Assembly: GCA_963772845.1 (NCBI GenBank)
Contig: CAVYYW010000021.1
Span: forward strand, 1-64,000
Direction: 5' to 3'
Origin: CAVYYW01 sp963772845
GTDB taxonomy: Bacteria > Bacillota > Bacilli > Bacillales > Sporolactobacillaceae
Length of the DNA stretch: 64,000 bases
Program-made: the position numbers and the translations under genes
Part shown: positions 45,721-54,757 of the stretch, piece after piece
Numbering within the stretch: the first letter of the stretch is position 1
Layout of the letters: each line of letters begins with the position of its first letter
The notes under the pieces: model-generated
Database searches by the model: none
Told to the model about the DNA's origin: nothing
The model's input: only the letters and a program-made list of their open reading frames with translations

Positions 45721-47522
45721 AGGGAGGGGAGATCCTCTTCATTGGCAGTGTTCCGCCATGAACTGGCATCGTAGAATGGAGTTGAGCTGTCGCTATCTTT
45801 TTCATCTTCACTAGCTTTTTCTCGTGAATCTTGGTCCAGTGCTTCGCCATTGATGGATTCTTCTAGAGGATCGACCGTATGTGCGTCATCGCTCCACGGT
45901 TCATTTTCCCAGATACCTTGATCAATCGGTTCCTGTACAGGAGGTTCTGCTGGTTTTTTCGGTTTGATCTCCTGCTTCCATTCCTCAAATTTATCGGAAT
46001 CGATATCCACTTCGCTGACTTTTTTGTTCCAGTTAGCAAGGTGTGATGAAGCGAGCTCTCGGCCACCAAGACCAAAGGCGAGTCCGAATGCAAGGGCAAG
46101 TCCGCCCATAATTAATAGGAAAGCTGTATCAATAATTGAGCGAGCGACGCCGAGCTGATCCAGAGCCATAAAAAATGTCAGAACAACAATCGCACTTTGG
46201 GCAAAATAGCTTAACGTTTTCGTTGTGGCTGAAGCGCCTCTTAAAACACTTAATAGCAGTTTTTTTACAAGCTGAGCTACCCAGAGGCCGATCCCGACGA
46301 TCAGGAGTGCGGTGAACAGTCTTGGCAGATAAGCGGCTACACCCGTCGCAAGATTGACGAGAAAGGAAAGTTTAAGAACCTGGAATGCTTCTGCAGCAAA
46401 CAGTAGAACGACGACGATATTGACTAAGTATCCTGCAAGCTGAGACAGGGACGGAATGTTCTGCTGATGGAGTGCCCCAAGCCCCATTTTGTTCAAAAAG
46501 GTATTGAATCCGGCTGTGTTAAGCAGGCGTGTTACTAGACGCTGCAGGTATTTTCCCAGCAGGAGACCGATAAAAATAAAGAGGACTGCAATCGCTATAT
46601 TCGGCAGCATTGTTAGAATTGTATTGAGCATGTTAACGGCGGGTACTGACAGCCCTTCAATTTTCAGAGCCTGTAAAGCCGAAATGGTTGTTGGAATGAG
46701 CAGCAATATAAAAGCAATCGTACCGGTCGTTTTTGAGAGAGAGGTGTTTGGAAACAGACGGTGGAAGCCTAACCGCTTTGCCAGACGCTCAGCTCCAGCA
46801 CTCTCAAGGAAATTAGTCAGGATGCTTCGGACGATTTTGGCAATCATATAGCCGATCAGGAAGATCAGAACGGCAGCAAACAGTCTCGGTATGAACATCA
46901 AAAAGCTTCCAAGCATTTGGCGGAATGGCTCAGAGACGCCAGCAATGTGAAGCGCGCTTAGCACACCCGGAAGAGCCAGCAGTAAAATAAGATAGAACGC
47001 CATCCGTGCAGCAGATGAGACGGTTTGACGCGCCTCGGGTTCAGAGGGTCCTGAACGCCATTTTGTGATTGGTTTGATAAGCGTGGGACCGAATCTTTCA
47101 ATAGCCTTTTTGACAAGAATAGCTATCAGCCAGGCAGCAAGCAGAATTAATGCCGCTTTTAGTAAACTTGGCACCGCACTGGCAATGGTGTTAAGCACCT
47201 GTAACAAAGGTTGGGCAAGAATGGCCAGGTGAAGGATGCTGAATGCCCAGACAACTGCAAAAAGAAGGATAAGAAAGTAAATGATTTTGCTAAACATTGT
47301 TGAAACAGAATATTTCCTGTCTTGATCTGGGTGCCGTTCTCTCCCGGAAAGGCCGTGGATTCGGGTATCAACCTGTGCTTTATCCATGGCTTTTTTGATA
47401 GCAGCGGCTATAAATTTAGCTGCCAGCCATCCGATTAAAATGATAATAATAGCAAGAATTAGACGGGGGAGCTGATCCCAATAAGAAGAAAATTGATCGC
47501 TGAGTGTGGTTTGAGAATTCAT
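45687..47522 (-). CDS. Mechanosensitive-channel-related membrane protein (TM-helix repeat family)
   Basis: A large membrane protein with five or more repeats of a helical unit typified by LPRLILAIIIILIGWLAAKFIAAAI, ...IPRLFAAVLIFLIGYMIAKIV and LPRLFTALLIVGIGLWVAQLV. Such conserved TM-helix units occur in MscS-related proteins. The final unit includes ALAFGLAFGLGGRELAS, akin to the MscS pore helix. The C-terminal 110 residues are hydrophilic and acidic. The ATG at 47522 follows AAAGGAGGGC and is preferred to 47609. The open frame ends at 45687, but a frameshift probably hides a further 80-residue acidic tail to 45455. Function may be osmotic; it is unproven. Confidence 0.8.
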   Translation of the reverse strand: MNSQTTLSDQFSSYWDQLPRLILAIIIILIGWLAAKFIAAAIKKAMDKAQVDTRIHGLSGRERHPDQDRKYSVSTMFSKIIYFLILLFAVVWAFSILHLAILAQPLLQVLNTIASAVPSLLKAALILLAAWLIAILVKKAIERFGPTLIKPITKWRSGPSEPEARQTVSSAARMAFYLILLLALPGVLSALHIAGVSEPFRQMLGSFLMFIPRLFAAVLIFLIGYMIAKIVRSILTNFLESAGAERLAKRLGFHRLFPNTSLSKTTGTIAFILLLIPTTISALQALKIEGLSVPAVNMLNTILTMLPNIAIAVLFIFIGLLLGKYLQRLVTRLLNTAGFNTFLNKMGLGALHQQNIPSLSQLAGYLVNIVVVLLFAAEAFQVLKLSFLVNLATGVAAYLPRLFTALLIVGIGLWVAQLVKKLLLSVLRGASATTKTLSYFAQSAIVVLTFFMALDQLGVARSIIDTAFLLIMGGLALAFGLAFGLGGRELASSHLANWNKKVSEVDIDSDKFEEWKQEIKPKKPAEPPVQEPIDQGIWENEPWSDDAHTVDPLEESINGEALDQDSREKASEDEKDSDSSTPFYDASSWRNTANEEDLPSLSGDKNRSFRQ

Positions 47523-47753
47523 AGAGCCCTCCTTTAAGGTCATGACTTCAGGATAACCGAAGCTTTTATTGCTTCGGATTTTGTAATTTCTTTCCCCATG
47601 AATTTTCATGGCAATGTATTAAGATTTTTTATTCAATACCCTTCGAGGGTGTTTATTACACACCTATTATAGAGAAAGCCGCAAATAATAAAAGCAGACC
47701 AATTCTAATCTAACGGGTTTACTTCAGAGGTGCAATCAACTAAATATCAAGGC

Positions 47754-47803
47754 AAATCGCACGGTATTTCACAATGGAATTCACCGTGCAATTTTTGCTT
47801 TTA
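47754..47803 (+). terminator. Orphan hairpin with T-rich tail
   Basis: AAATCGCACGGT / ACCGTGCAATTT (one mismatch) around an 18-base loop, followed by TTGCTTTTAT. No gene precedes it on either strand; it may end a small RNA. The rest of 47610-48112 shows only AT-rich leader sequence. Confidence 0.4.
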
Positions 47804-48112
47804 TATCAATGATTTTTAGCATTTTCTCTAAGAAATCACTTACAAAATCACAGGATGATTCTTATAGGCAGAAATAAATATTGGAGGGTATGTGATTTCT
47901 GGGTAATTTGATATGTGAAATACGTTGCGATTACAAAGGAATTTGGATATTTATGTTAAAATAAAATTAGAAGTATTCAAGAGTTTGTGAACTAATGCAC
48001 TTAAAGTAACGGTCAGGATAGTGAAAAAAGCAATAAGAGAAAAATTTATAAAATGAGGTACTTTTAAACAGGGGGAGATAAAAAGATTTTAGAAGATAAA
48101 AGGAGACCAGAT

Positions 48113-48880
48113 ATGGTTTTGGAGAAGGTTATAAAGAAAATCAATATTCAGAGTGAGTACAAGACTTTTGTAGAGGAGTATACAGCTAGCTTGCTTTCAG
48201 AGTTCAGTGGGAAGATTCACAGTATTTATATGTGTGGCTCAATTCCTAAAGGTACTGCTAAGCCATTTAAGTCTGATGCAGATTTTACAATAGTATGCGA
48301 AAGACCAGAAGATATAGATTATGATAGAGTATCATGTCTGAAGGACCAGATTTTACAAAAATATCGATTAGTAACTAAGGTTGATACGGTTATTTGTTCA
48401 CTGGAGGATGTAAGTAGTAAGCCAAATGAATGGGGATTTTGGCTCAAGATAATCTGTGTTTGTATACATGGTACTGATATTGGCGAAGAAGTACCGCCTA
48501 TTCTTATTTCACCTGAGTTCATATTAGACTTGAATTCAGACACTCAAGAGGCAGTGGCTCGCGTTCGCGGTTTTCTATCTAATGCCAATGATGACACACT
48601 GAAATCTAGATATACCAAAGGTTACTCAAAGAGATTAATTCGTGCATTATACTCTTTGGTTTTAGAAGATACAGGGGTTTGGCAAGATGACATTACTAAG
48701 ATGAAGAGTGCCATATCAGATTATTGCAATATTGATTCAGATTTAGTTGACTATCTGTATGCGTGTTACATAGATAGTAATGTAGATGTTGAAGAATTTC
48801 TGGGGATTGCAGAAGAAGTATATAGTTATATTGAGAAGGCTTTAACTACATTGGCTGCTTCCAGAACTTCCTTCTCCTAA
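48113..48880 (+). CDS. Nucleotidyltransferase-domain protein
   Basis: 255 residues. The N-terminal third has the pol-beta nucleotidyltransferase signature GSIPKGTAKPFKSDADFTIV (GS...SDxD, about 43-62) with a third acidic residue in KVDTVI. The C-terminal half is helical, as in aminoglycoside adenylyltransferase-like proteins. The substrate is not known; an antibiotic-modifying role is only one possibility. The coding sequence is more AT-rich than nearby metabolic genes, and the next two genes are too, which may mean a separate origin. The ATG lies after AAAAGGAGACC. Confidence 0.82.
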   Translation: MVLEKVIKKINIQSEYKTFVEEYTASLLSEFSGKIHSIYMCGSIPKGTAKPFKSDADFTIVCERPEDIDYDRVSCLKDQILQKYRLVTKVDTVICSLEDVSSKPNEWGFWLKIICVCIHGTDIGEEVPPILISPEFILDLNSDTQEAVARVRGFLSNANDDTLKSRYTKGYSKRLIRALYSLVLEDTGVWQDDITKMKSAISDYCNIDSDLVDYLYACYIDSNVDVEEFLGIAEEVYSYIEKALTTLAASRTSFS

Positions 48881-49122
48881 CAGCGAATTGACGACATGAA
48901 TTTAAATTTCTATGATGAATTGGCTAAATTGAAGATTTTCGTATGTCTTCGCCACTAGCAGCACCTAACAGGCTATTTGAAACAGGGACAATAATAAGTA
49001 AAATGTCCCCGTCTCAAACAGCCAAAACGTTATCCAATACCTTTACACAAGACAATTTAAAAATGGGCAATTATGTTAAAATTAATGGAGATTGTGAAAG
49101 AACCTACTTAAAGTAAAGGCGA

Positions 49123-49150
49123 GCTATTCTTCAAGAGAAGAATGGCTTTT
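49123..49150 (+). terminator. Hairpin terminator between the nucleotidyltransferase and orphan genes
   Basis: GCTATTCTTC / GAAGAATGGC with an AAGA loop and four T following. The 48881-49212 gap holds nothing else that I can support. Confidence 0.7.
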
Positions 49151-49212
49151 TATATATGGATATTTTGTTTTTATGACGTTAACGATATTAACAACGGAAA
49201 GGAGACGAATGT

Positions 49213-49566
49213 ATGAGATGTTTTTGTGAAGGAAAAGAGACCTATTATTTAAAAGTTGAAGGCGATGTTGATACAGACCCTATTTGGTGTGACCAATGCG
49301 GATGTAATTTTGATATAGAAGAAGTTCCAATTTCTGAAGAATTAAAAGAAGAATTAATGAGGTGGGCAATGATGTACGGAAAGTGGATTGATTGGAATAA
49401 GGATAAATTACGCCCTGACGGAATTAAAATGGAAGACGAGCATAATAAAGTCGGTGAAGAACTTACAAAAAGAGTGGTAAGTGAATTAGGAACCAAATAC
49501 AAAGTTAAATTTTCACCTTCATCTTCTGCTAGAATGTATGCTGGTTCAGATTTCTTCTTTAACTAA
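49213..49566 (+). CDS. Small protein with N-terminal zinc-ribbon-like Cys pairs, function unknown
   Basis: 117 residues, not recognised as a named family. Cys3 and Cys5 (MRCFC) and CDQCGC at 26-31 could form a zinc ribbon. The rest is charged and helical (EELKEELMRWAMMYGKWIDW), ending KVKFSPSSSARMYAGSDFFF. The ATG follows AAAGGAGACGA. The partner gene begins 33 bases downstream, so the two likely form an operon. Small paired proteins like these are often toxin-immunity leftovers, but nothing here proves it. Confidence 0.65.
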   Translation: MRCFCEGKETYYLKVEGDVDTDPIWCDQCGCNFDIEEVPISEELKEELMRWAMMYGKWIDWNKDKLRPDGIKMEDEHNKVGEELTKRVVSELGTKYKVKFSPSSSARMYAGSDFFFN

Positions 49567-49599
49567 AGACGTGCTTAAATGGAACAGGCAAAGGAGTTA

Positions 49600-50040
49600 A
49601 TGATGGACGACGCTTACAAGAAAAAGGTAATTAAAACTACAATGGAAAAGCAATTGCACCCTATTATGAATAATAACAAATGGGAAAAATTGCAAAATGG
49701 GGTTCTAAAGCTGTTGCCTTTCCCCCCACCTTTTCAGGCTAAATATGTGTTGGAAGAAGCCCCAATACCAAACAACTTTGATATTGATGTTTGGTATTGG
49801 GGAGACTGGACTGAAGGTTTAACACCTTTTTATTCAATAGAATGGATAAAGGTTAGACCGCGTTATTTAAAGCACAAAGGGATGCTTGTTAAAGATGAGG
49901 TGATTGATATTACTAATGAATTTCTCATTTTATTAAACAGCTTAAAAATCCCTTTCAGAAGAGACAACAACGCTTTTTACATTTATGGTTATATCTCGAA
50001 TGATGATTTAAACAAATTAGAAAATATGAAGGCTTATTGA
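49600..50040 (+). CDS. Hypothetical protein, possible immunity-type protein
   Basis: About 146 residues, not assignable with confidence. Its centre (NNNKWEKLQNGVLKLLPFPP, then DIDVWYWGDWTEGLTPFYSI and EWIKVRPRYLKH) has the aromatic, proline-rich character of Bacillus immunity-like proteins. ATGs at 49600 and 49603 follow AAAGGAG at 49590-49596; 49603 has the better spacing, and 49579 would overlap the site. It is the second gene of the pair and is followed by a terminator. Confidence 0.62.
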   Translation: MMDDAYKKKVIKTTMEKQLHPIMNNNKWEKLQNGVLKLLPFPPPFQAKYVLEEAPIPNNFDIDVWYWGDWTEGLTPFYSIEWIKVRPRYLKHKGMLVKDEVIDITNEFLILLNSLKIPFRRDNNAFYIYGYISNDDLNKLENMKAY

Positions 50041-50085
50041 ACTAACGGTGAGCTTTGGTTGATTAAGACAATTATTGGTAATAGA

Positions 50086-50118
50086 AAGACCGACTTATCA
50101 AAAATCGGTCTTATTTGT
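50086..50118 (+). terminator. Terminator after the orphan gene pair
   Basis: AAGACCGA / TCGGTCTT stem with an A-rich loop, then ATTTGTGT. Confidence 0.75.
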
Positions 50119-50238
50119 GTGATTTATATTGTGAATTACCAAGGATTTTGTCAGTGATTACATATGAGATTTTATATGATATTTGACTGTTTGCACCACT
50201 GAAGTAAACCCGTTAATTTCTAATCATGGTCTGCTTTT

Positions 50239-51270
50239 TCAGTCATTCATTTTTGGCGGAGCTGTTGAATGTCTTTCAATAATTTTGTGGGGAATAATTT
50301 TATGCTCGGATGTGCCGATTCCGGACGTAATATTGCCAAGAACTAGTTCGGCTGCTGCACACCCAAGGCCGAAAATATCAATATCCACGGAGGTGAGGGC
50401 AGGTGTTGAAAATTCAGAGAGCAGCACATTGTTAAAGCTGATGATTGAAATGTCTCTTGGTACCGTCAATCCCATTTCTGAAAGGGCATTTAAAATACCG
50501 AAAGCCATCAGATCATCGGCTACCACTAAGCCGGTGGGCGGTTCTTTAACACTCATTAATTCAATAATAGCTTCCCGGCCGCCCTCTTGAATAAAGTCCT
50601 GATAAACAATGTAATTGGACCGTTCTTCAATTTCTGCGTCCTTCAGTGCTGATTTATAGCCTGTTAGCCGGTCAATCGTCACGACAAGTTCAACGCTGCC
50701 GCCGACAAACGCAATGCGTTCATGCCCAAGGTTAATTAAGTGATTGGCTGCTTCATAGCTTGCGGCGATATTATCATTATCCACGTGAGGGATTTTATCA
50801 GAATCCCGATACGGTTTGCCAATGATAGCAAAAGGAAACCTTGAATCCTCTAAGTAACCGATCAGTTCGTCGTCCGAGCGGGAGTAAAGCAAAATTAACC
50901 CATCAACTCTTCGGCCCTGAACCATTCCGGTAACACCTTCAGCGATTTCTTCATTTGTGTCACCGGTCGATAAGTATAAACCATAACGGGCATCGTGTGC
51001 GCAGGTGCTGATGCCGCGGATGACTTCAGGAAAAAAGGGATTCTGAAGCGCATTGTTTCCTGAACTTGGCATAACCAGGCCTAAGGTCTTTGTACTATTG
51101 TTTGCAAGACTTCTCGCATGGTAATTCGGATGATATCCCAGTTGATCCATCGCCTCGCGGACGATTTTTTTCGTTTTTTCACTGATTCTGGGATTATTGG
51201 CGATTACACGAGAGACGGTAGATGGCGCCACATGAGCCAGACGCGCGACATCTTTTATCGTTATAGGCAT
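50239..51270 (-). CDS. mdxR: LacI-family transcriptional regulator of the maltodextrin locus
   Basis: 343 residues. The N-terminal LacI HTH is classical (ITIKDVARLAHVAPSTVSRVIANN, quoted in two parts: ITIKDVARLAH and VAPSTVSRVIANN), followed by the hinge helix YHARSLANN and a periplasmic-binding-protein-like sensor domain (TLGLVMPSSG, then PTGLVVADDLMAFG). It lies last in the leftward mdx cluster. Palindromes of LacI type upstream of mdxE are its likely operators, and maltodextrin its likely inducer. The symbol is by context. Confidence 0.88.
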   Translation of the reverse strand: MPITIKDVARLAHVAPSTVSRVIANNPRISEKTKKIVREAMDQLGYHPNYHARSLANNSTKTLGLVMPSSGNNALQNPFFPEVIRGISTCAHDARYGLYLSTGDTNEEIAEGVTGMVQGRRVDGLILLYSRSDDELIGYLEDSRFPFAIIGKPYRDSDKIPHVDNDNIAASYEAANHLINLGHERIAFVGGSVELVVTIDRLTGYKSALKDAEIEERSNYIVYQDFIQEGGREAIIELMSVKEPPTGLVVADDLMAFGILNALSEMGLTVPRDISIISFNNVLLSEFSTPALTSVDIDIFGLGCAAAELVLGNITSGIGTSEHKIIPHKIIERHSTAPPKMND

Positions 51271-51345
51271 AGCTAAACCCCCATATTCCTGTACTGCTTG
51301 TATTGTTTTATGACAAAGTCGGGTTAAAACGGGAGCAGCCTGAAA

Positions 51346-51371
51346 GAGGACCTGCTGGATGGCAGGTCCTC
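51346..51371 (-). terminator. Hairpin between the GH31 gene and the regulator gene
   Basis: GAGGACCTGC / GCAGGTCCTC, perfect 10-bp stem. The following minus-strand tract (TTTCAGG) is short, so it may be a partial terminator that lowers regulator expression. Confidence 0.65.
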
Positions 51372-51480
51372 AGACTTTGAGAAACGCTCGTATTCTTCGT
51401 TGCCTCGTCTTATGGGTTTCTCGAGATCGAACAGCAAACGTTTTCAAGTGGTCTGATGTGATTGACACCATGTTTTAATG

Positions 51481-53847
51481 TCAAATAAGTTTCTCTGCAG
51501 GAATAGCTGCTGTTTTTCCCGAGTCTAGAGGGTACACGGTCTGATTAATGACAGCTTCTCGGGGTTCAACGCCTTTGATGCGAAATTCAATGGACTTCCA
51601 AGAAGGCACAAAACCAGTCTGTACAGTATTTATATTAATTCTAACGGATTCTTCAGTTAATTGACAGTCAATCGCTGCTTCAAAGAACACTTTTTCTTCA
51701 TAGTCAAATGTTGAGCCGTCATCTTCATAAAGCATCGCTTCTGTTCGATCTTCAGCAGGATAGAGAGTGATGATTAATTTGTCTGCGGGTGAAGACGCTC
51801 TTTCTGAAACAGGAATCTGAGGAATGATAGCCCCTGATCGGATAAAGAGCGGCAATCTGTTAAGCGGTGCTTCCACCACGTAATGACGGCCGCCTTCGTA
51901 TTGATCATCTGTCCAGTAGTCGTACCAGCTTCCTTGTGGGAGATAAACGGCGCGATGTCTGACAGATGGGCGCAAAATAGGTGCAACAAGAACGTCTTTT
52001 CCAAACAGAAACTGATCTGATAAACCATATGTTTCTTCATCATCAGGAAATTCCATGAAAAGCGGCCGCATGACCGGTGTGCCTGATCGGCTTGCTTCAA
52101 GAAATGCCTGATATAAATAAGGCAGCCACTCATAACGCCAGCGGATCGCCTCTCGAATATGAGGCGTATAGTTCTTACCGAATGCCCATGGCTCCTGTCT
52201 AACGCAATCAAGCGCGCTATGGTTTCTGAAGAATGGGGTAAAAGCTCCGAGCTGTGTCCAGCGGGTGAGTAATTCACCTGTGGTGTCATGCGCAAATCCG
52301 CCAACATCCGGTCCTGAAAAAGGGACGCCTGATAAGCCGAGATTAAGGCACATCGGGATCGTCATCTCGAGATGCTCCCAGAAGCTTCGGTTATCCCCTG
52401 TCCAGACGGCAGCGTAACGCTGAACACCTGCATAGCCGGCTCTTGTTAGAAGAAAAGGACGTTTGCCATTCAGCTGATCTTTTAATCCCTCATAAGTCGC
52501 CTTGCCCATTTGCAGGCCGTACAGATTATGAAATTCACGATGGGTGATGCTTTCTCCCTCGTAATGGTGTCTAACTTTAACATCCATTGTCTTCGTTTCA
52601 TTGAAAACAGCGGGCTCATTCATATCGTTCCAGATGCCTTCAATTCCCATGTTGGTGTAGTAGCGGTGGCTGTCTCCCCACCATTTCTGCACGTCTTTTT
52701 TTGCAAAATCAGGGAACGCGCTCTTACCTGGCCACACGTCTCCAAAGAAAAGATTTCCCTCAAGATATTTGCAGAACAGATCATTGGTGATGCCTTCTTC
52801 GTAAAGCTTATATTCAGTATCTTCTTTGACACCAGGATCAACAATAGGGACAATCTTGATGCCATCTGCCTTCAGATCTTCAATTAACCTTTCAGGATCA
52901 GGAAAGCGAATCGGATCAAACGTGAAAACACGATACTCTTTCATATAATGAATATCCAAGTAAACGGCATCTAACGGAATATCATGTTTTTTAAAAGCGG
53001 CAGCCAGCTCTCTGACCTCAGCTTCTGACTGATAACTGTACCTGGACTGGTGAAAGCCAAGCGCCCATTTAGGAGGGAGGGGCATTCTTCCCGTCAAACG
53101 CGTATATTGTTCAAGCACTGCTTTAGGCGTGGGGCCGGCCATAATGTAGTAGTTTAACAGGCCGCCTTCTGCAGAAAAGCGATAGGATGAATCGGTTTCC
53201 TTCATATTAAAATGCGATTTAAACGTATTATCAAAAAAGATGCCTGTCGCGCAGCCTTTATTCAGCGTCATAAAGAAAGGGACCGATTGATAAAGCGCAT
53301 TGGTTTCCGGGTTATGCGGTGCATATACATCGCTGTTCCACATTGTGTAAGCTTCCCCGCGCTTATCCAGGAACCCTGATTTTTCACCAAATCCGTAATA
53401 GTGATCATCTGGCTCCATAACTTTATGAGCGAAGACATGGCCTTCGTGTGTATAACCCATTCCCTCTGCTTCTTCACGGACAAGCAGCTGTCCTTCCTGA
53501 TTAAAGACTGAGATCCTGCATGGATTTTTCCGGATTTTTAATTGGAATATCCCTGAGAAAACGGTTAAAAATTCAGGGTCCTCTGCATCAACAATCACCT
53601 CTGTTGCTACAGGTTCTTTAATAACAGCCGCACTTTTTCTTTCATGCTGCAGGGATTGAGGGTGCATCGTAATTCGTAAAAGATCCTCCCCGTAAAAACG
53701 AATCAGAACGATCCCTTTTTCACAATAAAGTGAAAGCGTGCCCGGCTGATTATCTATTGATGTGACAGCTCCGATATCATGGTGAGAAGCGGAGAGGGAT
53801 GCTTGCTGATGCTTATCGGGATGGATCGCTAAACTAGTGTCTTCCAT
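51481..53847 (-). CDS. Alpha-glucosidase, GH31 family
   Basis: A cytoplasmic exo-alpha-glucosidase that frees glucose from maltodextrins. From the ATG at 53847 (AGGAGGATTTTATT upstream) it is 788 residues: N-terminal beta-sandwich with YYGFGEKSGFLDKRG, the barrel with nucleophile Asp408 in IEGIWNDMNEPAVF and acid/base Asp485 in WTGDNRSFWEHL, and a C-terminal beta-domain (YEDDGSTFDYE). An upstream in-frame start at 53940 would overlap mdxG and lacks a site. It takes the place that maltose phosphorylase and GH13 MalL hold in the B. subtilis mdx cluster. Confidence 0.93.
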   Translation of the reverse strand: MEDTSLAIHPDKHQQASLSASHHDIGAVTSIDNQPGTLSLYCEKGIVLIRFYGEDLLRITMHPQSLQHERKSAAVIKEPVATEVIVDAEDPEFLTVFSGIFQLKIRKNPCRISVFNQEGQLLVREEAEGMGYTHEGHVFAHKVMEPDDHYYGFGEKSGFLDKRGEAYTMWNSDVYAPHNPETNALYQSVPFFMTLNKGCATGIFFDNTFKSHFNMKETDSSYRFSAEGGLLNYYIMAGPTPKAVLEQYTRLTGRMPLPPKWALGFHQSRYSYQSEAEVRELAAAFKKHDIPLDAVYLDIHYMKEYRVFTFDPIRFPDPERLIEDLKADGIKIVPIVDPGVKEDTEYKLYEEGITNDLFCKYLEGNLFFGDVWPGKSAFPDFAKKDVQKWWGDSHRYYTNMGIEGIWNDMNEPAVFNETKTMDVKVRHHYEGESITHREFHNLYGLQMGKATYEGLKDQLNGKRPFLLTRAGYAGVQRYAAVWTGDNRSFWEHLEMTIPMCLNLGLSGVPFSGPDVGGFAHDTTGELLTRWTQLGAFTPFFRNHSALDCVRQEPWAFGKNYTPHIREAIRWRYEWLPYLYQAFLEASRSGTPVMRPLFMEFPDDEETYGLSDQFLFGKDVLVAPILRPSVRHRAVYLPQGSWYDYWTDDQYEGGRHYVVEAPLNRLPLFIRSGAIIPQIPVSERASSPADKLIITLYPAEDRTEAMLYEDDGSTFDYEEKVFFEAAIDCQLTEESVRININTVQTGFVPSWKSIEFRIKGVEPREAVINQTVYPLDSGKTAAIPAEKLI

Positions 53848-53914
53848 AATAAAATCCTCCTGGACATTAACATAAACTTTTTCAAAAAAGGGATTAGCAG
53901 CTTGGCTGAAGTCT

Positions 53915-54757
53915 TTATCCTTTTGTTCCGCCAGCTGCAAGTCCGCTAATTAGGTATTTCTGCAAGAAAAGGTAAATAACAGCGATCGGCACGGCGACAA
54001 GGATGGCGCCTGCTGCAAACAGTGTAAAGTGATTCGAGAACTTATCATTTACGAAATTAAACAGTCCGACTGCGAGCGTATATTTTTTTGGATCTGTCAG
54101 AACGATCGACGGCAGAATATAGTCAAACAGCGGCGCCATAAAGTTAAACAGCGCAACAACGGCCAGAATCGGTTTTGCGAGCGGCAGGATCACACTCCAA
54201 AACACCCGGATATGACCGGCTCCGTCAATTTTTGCCGCTTCATCAAGCTCGCGCGGGATCGTATCCAAATAACCCTTAACAAGCCAGGCATTAAAAGGAA
54301 TCTGCCCTCCAACATACACAAGAATGAGTCCCCATAAAGAGTTAAGCAGGCCAATCATATTTAAAAAGACATATAGAGCGACCATTGCCATCATAACCGG
54401 GAACATTTGCAGGAGCATAAACAGGAAAAGACCGTTTTTACGTCCGGCAAATTCATACCGTGAGAATGCATAGGCGACAAGAGACGTCAGAACAACAGAT
54501 AATATCGTGCTGATCGTACTGACAAACAATGAATTTTTATACCAGGTAACATAATCACTGTCCTTGTTGGTAAACAGCCAGGCATAATGCGACAGTGTCG
54601 GATGAGCAGGGATGATGGATGATGAATAAAGGCTGGTCCCTTGATTTAAGGAAACCCCAATCGTCCATAGCAGCGGGTAAGCAATAATAACGAACATGAC
54701 AGCAAGAAGGAAGTAAATACCTGCCACTTCCCAGCGTGATTTTACTTTTGAATGCAT
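53915..54757 (-). CDS. mdxG: Maltodextrin ABC transporter permease MdxG/MalG
   Basis: 280 residues with six membrane helices. The ATPase-docking EAA loop is ELDEAAKIDGAGHIRVFWSV, and the end (LFLQKYLISGLAAGGTKG) is typical of MalG proteins. The ATG at 54757 shares its A with the mdxF stop (TAATG), so translation is coupled. GAGGAGGGG lies upstream inside mdxF. Confidence 0.95.
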   Translation of the reverse strand: MHSKVKSRWEVAGIYFLLAVMFVIIAYPLLWTIGVSLNQGTSLYSSSIIPAHPTLSHYAWLFTNKDSDYVTWYKNSLFVSTISTILSVVLTSLVAYAFSRYEFAGRKNGLFLFMLLQMFPVMMAMVALYVFLNMIGLLNSLWGLILVYVGGQIPFNAWLVKGYLDTIPRELDEAAKIDGAGHIRVFWSVILPLAKPILAVVALFNFMAPLFDYILPSIVLTDPKKYTLAVGLFNFVNDKFSNHFTLFAAGAILVAVPIAVIYLFLQKYLISGLAAGGTKG

